From assembly GCA_900550855.1 (NCBI GenBank), contig URTQ01000040.1, forward strand, positions 1 to 10,660: a stretch of 10,660 nucleotides of DNA, in the 5' to 3' direction. This DNA comes from an uncultured Eubacteriales bacterium (GTDB lineage Bacteria > Bacillota > Clostridia > Christensenellales > CAG-917). This document shows positions 6,666 to 10,660 of this stretch, in pieces. A program made the position numbers and the translations under genes. Positions within the stretch are counted from its first letter, which is position 1; each line of letters begins with the position of its first letter. The notes below the pieces were generated by a model. It worked only from the letters and a program-made list of their open reading frames with translations, ran no database searches and was not told the DNA's origin.

Positions 6666-8060
6666 ATGAAAAAGTATTTGAAAATCATTGTTGCAATGCT
6701 TCTTATAGCAACGCTTGCTTGTTGCCTTATCGCTTGCAACGACAAAACACCCGATAATAACGACGGAAAACAAGACGACTTCGTTCCCGTCGATTATGTG
6801 TCGCAACTGAAACTCGATATGAATTCGGAAACGCCGAAGCAGGAAGTTACCGTAAAAACGTACGTTGACGGCGACACGACTCACTTTTACATCTCGGATT
6901 CCCAAATACCGGGCGGTGTGCTTAAAGCGCGCTATCTTGCAATAAACACGCCCGAATCTACGGGAAAAATCGAAGCATACGGACACAAAGCGTCCAGATT
7001 TACTAAGGAAAAACTGCAAAACGCCGTTTCGATTATCGTCGAACCCGACGGCGTAAGATGGCTTCCCGATTCTACGGGTAGCAGATATATGACGTGGGTT
7101 TGGTACAAAACGTCGGAAGACGCAGAATACCGCAACCTTAACGTCGAAATTTTGCAAAACGGACTTGCGATAGGTTCGAGTACCCTCGACAACAGATACG
7201 GTCAAATCGCATTTGCCGCTCTGCAACAAGCACAAAAACAAAAACTTAACGTGTTTTCAGGAATAGCAGACCCCGAATTGTACGACGGCGAAGCCATCCC
7301 CGTTACTTTGAAAACGTTGCGTTGCAATCTTGCGGAATACGCAAGCGATGACGCAAACTCGTATTCGAACAAAAAAGTCGCGTTTGACGGAATCGTTGCA
7401 AGAAAGAACGGCAACACGGTTTACGTCGAAAGCCTCGATCCCGATCCCGAAACCGGATTGTATTACGGTATGACTTGCTATATCGGATATCAATCGGGCG
7501 ATATACTCGAAATTCTGAAAATAGGCAACTACGTTCGTATGGTCGGAACGGTTCAGTATTACGAAGCAGGACAGTCTTATCAGATTTCAGGTATCAGTTA
7601 TTCCGCATACGACACCGACAATCCCGACAACCTCAAACTTATAGACGGTACGACAAGAGTTCCGTCCTATCAAGCACTCGACGTTGATAAATTTGCGGAC
7701 GGTACGACGGTTTCCGTAGAGTTCGATAAGGACGAAGACACAATCGAAACGAAACAATACAAGTATAGCGATTTGATAATGAATTCCACAATTTCGTGCA
7801 AGAACTTGACCGTTGTCGACGCATACACGACAGACGACGAGGACAGTTCGTCTTACGGTGCGATAACGCTTACTTGCGAAACCGAAAACGGCAAAACGAT
7901 AACTATAAGAACTGCGGTTTTGCGAGACGCAAGCGGCAAAGTTATTACGCAAGACGCATATTTGGGCAAGACTATCAACGTAAGAGGAATTGCGGGAAGT
8001 TTCAAAGGCAGACCGCAAATTCAAGTGTTTATCAGAAGCGATATAACGGTTTTGGATTAA
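6666..8060 (+). CDS. surface thermonuclease lipoprotein (SNase domain plus OB-like modules)
   Basis: A 464-residue lipoprotein predicted to cut DNA or RNA at the cell surface. The signal peptide ends in lipobox LIAC with Cys24. A staphylococcal-nuclease domain spans about 60-190: DGDT with Asp70 (equivalent to Asp21 of S. aureus nuclease), Arg89 (Arg35), TPE with Glu97 (Glu43), EAYGHKASRFTKEKL, Arg130 as the likely Arg87 equivalent, and a closing AQKQKLNVFSG. The usual calcium-ligand Asp40 is Asn94 here (INTPE). Two OB-fold-like regions follow, about 212-306 (VRMVGTVQYYEAGQSYQISG) and 335-464 (NVRGIAGSFKGRPQIQVF). S. aureus nuclease itself has no such tail. No good ribosome binding site precedes ATG 6666, only GAGA at 6650-6653; the start is fixed by the signal peptide. 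It lies 128 bp after the importer's binding-protein gene and 55 bp before another lipoprotein gene. Confidence 0.92.
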   Translation: MKKYLKIIVAMLLIATLACCLIACNDKTPDNNDGKQDDFVPVDYVSQLKLDMNSETPKQEVTVKTYVDGDTTHFYISDSQIPGGVLKARYLAINTPESTGKIEAYGHKASRFTKEKLQNAVSIIVEPDGVRWLPDSTGSRYMTWVWYKTSEDAEYRNLNVEILQNGLAIGSSTLDNRYGQIAFAALQQAQKQKLNVFSGIADPELYDGEAIPVTLKTLRCNLAEYASDDANSYSNKKVAFDGIVARKNGNTVYVESLDPDPETGLYYGMTCYIGYQSGDILEILKIGNYVRMVGTVQYYEAGQSYQISGISYSAYDTDNPDNLKLIDGTTRVPSYQALDVDKFADGTTVSVEFDKDEDTIETKQYKYSDLIMNSTISCKNLTVVDAYTTDDEDSSSYGAITLTCETENGKTITIRTAVLRDASGKVITQDAYLGKTINVRGIAGSFKGRPQIQVFIRSDITVLD

Positions 8061-8101
8061 TATTCCGAATCGATATATAAATAACAACAAAAATCCAAAT
8101 G

Positions 8102-8108
8102 AAAGGAG
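8102..8108 (+). promoter_or_regulatory. strong ribosome binding site of the repeat lipoprotein
   Basis: AAAGGAG lies 7 nt before ATG 8116 and is the best Shine-Dalgarno match in the window. It fixes the start of a long open frame that runs off the end of the sequence, and contrasts with the weak site of the nuclease gene upstream. Confidence 0.8.
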
Positions 8109-8115
8109 AGAAAAA

Positions 8116-10660
8116 ATGAAAAAGACTTTTGACTTTAGAAAAGCTTTGGTCTTGGCGATGATCGTCGTTATGTGCGTTGCAGTCTTTGCGGCTTGCAATG
8201 AAAAAGAATACGATATGACTTCGCTCAACACAGCAAAGAGTTTTCTGAACAATAAGTATAAGGATGCCTCAACCGAGACGCCTGCCGATTACGAATTGAT
8301 CGCAAACGTTCCCGTCAAAGGCGGTTCTTATCCTATTGAATGGACCGTAACGGTAACCAGCGGCGATCCCGAAGGCGTGAAAGTTGTCACAGAAGACGGA
8401 AAGGTTACGATTGACGTTCCCGACAGAGCGGCATCCGACATCAACTATGTCTTGAAAGCGACCATCAAAGACGGCGATCATTCCGTATCAATCGAGTTTA
8501 CGCGTGTCGTTCCCAAATGGAGAGAACTCACTTGGGCAGAGTACGTTGCGGCTGCAGACGATAAGGCTATCGTCGTAAAAGGCTACGTCACCGCATTTAG
8601 TTCCAAGAAAAACGGCGCAAGCACGAACACGATTTATATGCAAGACGCTGACGGCGGTTATTATGTATATCAACTCGAAGCAGACCCCGTCGATCTCGAA
8701 ATCGAAAAAGGTATGCTTATTCGTGTAACCGGTACGAAAGATACATACAGCGGAACGTATGAAGTTACGAACCCGACCGTTGAAATTCTCGAAGGCAAAA
8801 CCGTTCAAACTCCTGCCGATTACACCGAAATCTTCAAATCCGCAGAGAATTTGAAAGATAAGAATTTGGTCGCAAAACAAGGATTCCTCGTCACCATCAA
8901 AGGCGTTACGCTCGGAAGCCAAGACACGAGCAACGGTTATTACAGATTCAAACTCGGCGAATTGACGAGCTACATCCGTCTTTCGAGTTCCGTTTGCCCG
9001 CTCACGAAGGATGAGCAAACCGCATTCAAAAAACTCCACACCGAAAAGAAAGGTTGGACGGCAGACGTCACAGGCGTGCTTTGCGTATTTGACGGCGCAT
9101 TCTATTTGACTCCCGCAGGCGCAGACGCTATCAGCAACCTTCAACTTCCCGTACTCGACGACAAGGGTGCAGTTGCAGCAGAAAAGGACATCCTTTCGTT
9201 TGCATCCGCATTCACCGAAGACGCAGAAGTAACTTTGGCAGCAAAAGGCACGAACTATACCGATCAAGTTTCGATTGCTTGGGCATTCAAAGAAGGTACG
9301 ACCCCGAAGAATGCAAAGATTGAAAACGGCAAACTTATCGTAACGCTTGGCGAAGAAGAAGAAACTGTCACGATCGTGGCAACTTTGACGGCAGGCACGG
9401 GCGAAGCAAAATTCACCGAAACGAAAGAATTTACGTTCACTATTGACGCAGCTTCAACCGCAGTGTACGTTCCCACCGTTGTCACGTCGATGAAAGCAGG
9501 CACTTATAAGTTCATCATGGACACCACCGCAGCAGGCGGCAAAGTGTTGTATTTCAGCGGTACGTTGAACAATAAGGGTGCACTCGAAACGACCGATAAG
9601 GCAAATAAGGCGGCAGACGTCGTTGTCGAAGCAGTTGCAGGCAAGACCAACGTTTATACGTTGAAAGTCGGCGACAAGTATCTCGTCGGATACCTCAACG
9701 GAACTTACAACAATATCAAACTCGACGCAACCGCAGGCGAATGGACTTGGAACGAAACCATCAAAGCGTTCACTTGCACTTTCAACGATAAGAACGGAAC
9801 TGAAACCACGTTCTATTTCGGAACTTATGCAAAGAACGGCGCAGCAGGCGACACGATGGCGTTGAGCGCAATTTCTTACATCAGCGGCGACAATGCTTCC
9901 AAGATCGGCGTATCTCAATTCGTAGGTCAAGCGTGCACCGTTTCGACAGTTGCATACGAAACCGAAGTTGCAGGCACGATGAAAGCAGGTACCTACAAAT
10001 TTGCTATGGATACCACGGCAGCAGGCGGCAGCGTATTGTATTTCAAAGGCACTTTGAATAGCAAGGGCGCACTCGAAACCGTTAAAACCATCAGCGAAGC
10101 AGCGGACGTCGTTGTTGAAGCAGTTGCAGGCAAGACCAACGTTTATACGTTGAAAGTCGGCGACAAGTATCTCGTCGGATACCTCAACGGAACTTACAAC
10201 AATATCAAACTCGACGCAACCGCAGGCGAATGGACTTGGAACGAAACCATCAAAGCGTTCACTTGCACTTTCAACGATAAGAACGGAACTGAAACCACGT
10301 TCTATTTCGGAACTTATGCAAAGAACGGCGCAGCAGGCGACACGATGGCGTTGAGCGCAATTTCTTACATCAGCGGCGACAATGCTTCCAAGATCGGCGT
10401 ATCTCAATTCGTAGGTCAAGTTTGCACTCTTGCAGAGGGTAAATACAAAGCAGAAGTTGCAAGCACGATGAAAGCGGGCACTTACAAGTTCGTTATGGAC
10501 ACCACTGCGGCAGGCGGCAAGTTGTTGTTCTTCAAAGGCACTTTGAATAACAAGGGCGCACTTGAAACGACAGACAAAGCCGATAAGGCAGCCGACGTTA
10601 TTGTCGAAGCAGTTGCAGGCAAGACCAACGTTTATACGTTGAAAGTCGGCGACAAGTATC
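8116..10660 (+). CDS. large repeat-containing surface lipoprotein with Ig-like and OB-like modules (3' end missing)
   Basis: An open frame of 848 codons that continues past the window. The signal peptide ends in VFAAC with lipidated Cys27, so the mature protein is anchored outside the membrane. Modules in order: a bacterial Ig-like domain (about 38-134, starting NTAKSFLNNKYKDAS and containing YPIEWTVTVTSG); an OB-like domain (136-228, with IRVTGTKDTYSGTYEV); a second, weaker OB-like domain (229-345, with VTIKGVTLGSQDTS); another Ig-like domain of the atrophied bacterial type (346-446, with AKIENGKLIVTL and TIVATLTAG); then 163-residue repeats starting at Met459, Met622 and Met785. Each repeat opens with MKAGTYKF and contains VYTLKVGDKYLVGYLNG, WTWNETIKAF and TTFYFGTYAKNG. 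I do not recognise the repeat family. There is no catalytic motif in the visible part. A binding, adhesion or scaffold role beside the nuclease is inference. The frame check by hand found no stop. Confidence 0.88.
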   Translation, partial: MKKTFDFRKALVLAMIVVMCVAVFAACNEKEYDMTSLNTAKSFLNNKYKDASTETPADYELIANVPVKGGSYPIEWTVTVTSGDPEGVKVVTEDGKVTIDVPDRAASDINYVLKATIKDGDHSVSIEFTRVVPKWRELTWAEYVAAADDKAIVVKGYVTAFSSKKNGASTNTIYMQDADGGYYVYQLEADPVDLEIEKGMLIRVTGTKDTYSGTYEVTNPTVEILEGKTVQTPADYTEIFKSAENLKDKNLVAKQGFLVTIKGVTLGSQDTSNGYYRFKLGELTSYIRLSSSVCPLTKDEQTAFKKLHTEKKGWTADVTGVLCVFDGAFYLTPAGADAISNLQLPVLDDKGAVAAEKDILSFASAFTEDAEVTLAAKGTNYTDQVSIAWAFKEGTTPKNAKIENGKLIVTLGEEEETVTIVATLTAGTGEAKFTETKEFTFTIDAASTAVYVPTVVTSMKAGTYKFIMDTTAAGGKVLYFSGTLNNKGALETTDKANKAADVVVEAVAGKTNVYTLKVGDKYLVGYLNGTYNNIKLDATAGEWTWNETIKAFTCTFNDKNGTETTFYFGTYAKNGAAGDTMALSAISYISGDNASKIGVSQFVGQACTVSTVAYETEVAGTMKAGTYKFAMDTTAAGGSVLYFKGTLNSKGALETVKTISEAADVVVEAVAGKTNVYTLKVGDKYLVGYLNGTYNNIKLDATAGEWTWNETIKAFTCTFNDKNGTETTFYFGTYAKNGAAGDTMALSAISYISGDNASKIGVSQFVGQVCTLAEGKYKAEVASTMKAGTYKFVMDTTAAGGKLLFFKGTLNNKGALETTDKADKAADVIVEAVAGKTNVYTLKVGDKY
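9628..9931 (+). repeat. repeat core, copy 1 (304 bp identical to 10117-10420)
   Basis: Every base of 9628-9931 matches 10117-10420 by direct reading, including third codon positions. The core codes from EAVAGKTN to FVGQ. The 138 bp before it in the same repeat differ from copy 2 at about 39 positions. Confidence 0.93.
10117..10420 (+). repeat. repeat core, copy 2 (304 bp identical to 9628-9931)
   Basis: Second copy of the identical core. A third begins at 10606 and matches the first 55 bases up to the window end. Identity stops abruptly on both sides: GTT versus GTC before it, and GTTTGC versus GCGTGC after it. Confidence 0.93.

Larger units (their letters stand above)
9490..10660 (+). repeat. 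tandem array of 489-bp (163-residue) repeats, third copy cut by window end
   Basis: Copies begin at 9490, 9979 and 10468, each opening with ATGAAAGC and coding for MKAGTYKF. The spacing is 489 bp both times, a whole number of codons, so the array expands or contracts without shifting the frame. Copies 1 and 2 are complete; copy 3 runs for 193 bp. The array may continue beyond the window. Confidence 0.95.

Noticed and set aside
8488..9267. Minus-strand open frame of 259 codons opposite the repeat lipoprotein
   Set aside because: The + strand reading through this region encodes sensible OB-like modules. The minus-strand product is a Cys/Phe-rich shadow without domain signs.
9454..10419. Minus-strand open frame of 321 codons with an internal repeat
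   Set aside because: Its repeat merely mirrors the + strand repeat array. The + strand frame has a signal peptide, a lipobox and a strong ribosome binding site.
9490..10660. CRISPR array or satellite repeat
   Set aside because: The unit is 489 bp, in frame and protein-coding throughout, so it is a protein-domain repeat.

Overview
The window looks like a chromosomal stretch from a Gram-positive-type bacterium, most likely an uncultured clostridial Firmicute (Bacillota). The evidence is several purine-rich ribosome binding sites, three lipoproteins with short Lys-rich type II signal peptides, a high-affinity importer that uses a lipoprotein rather than a periplasmic binding protein, and moderate GC content. 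The exact lineage cannot be fixed from this sequence. All seven genes read on the + strand. I see no RNA gene, insertion sequence, CRISPR array or convincing intrinsic terminator.

Layout: (1) 156-1202, an RDD-family membrane protein with a long extracytoplasmic loop and a long hydrophilic tail. (2) 1311-3095, 3097-4041 and 4052-4951, a tightly packed carbohydrate-type (CUT1) ABC importer: an oversized UgpC/MalK-like ATPase and two MalF/UgpA- and MalG/UgpE-like permeases. (3) 5023-6537, the lipoprotein solute-binding protein of the same importer. (4) 6666-8060, a lipoprotein thermonuclease (SNase domain) followed by two OB-fold-like modules. (5) 8116 to the window end, a large 3'-truncated lipoprotein with Ig-like and OB-like modules and then a tandem array of 163-residue repeats. 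The gaps hold several inverted repeats that could form RNA hairpins: in the leader of gene 1, after the RDD gene, between permease and binding protein, and directly before the nuclease gene.

Working model (inference): the surface nuclease cuts extracellular nucleic acid, the OB/Ig/repeat lipoprotein may hold the polymer or another surface ligand, and the importer takes up a product or another phosphorylated or sugar-containing compound. From memory, the same set (SNase lipoprotein, an ATPase of about 585 residues, two Ugp-type permeases) occurs at MG186-MG189 of Mycoplasma genitalium and MPN133-MPN136 of M. pneumoniae. That makes this look like a clostridial relative of a locus known from Mollicutes. 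The second strong observation is in the repeat array: a 304-bp core is identical in two neighbouring repeats, while the 138 bp just before it differ at about 39 positions.
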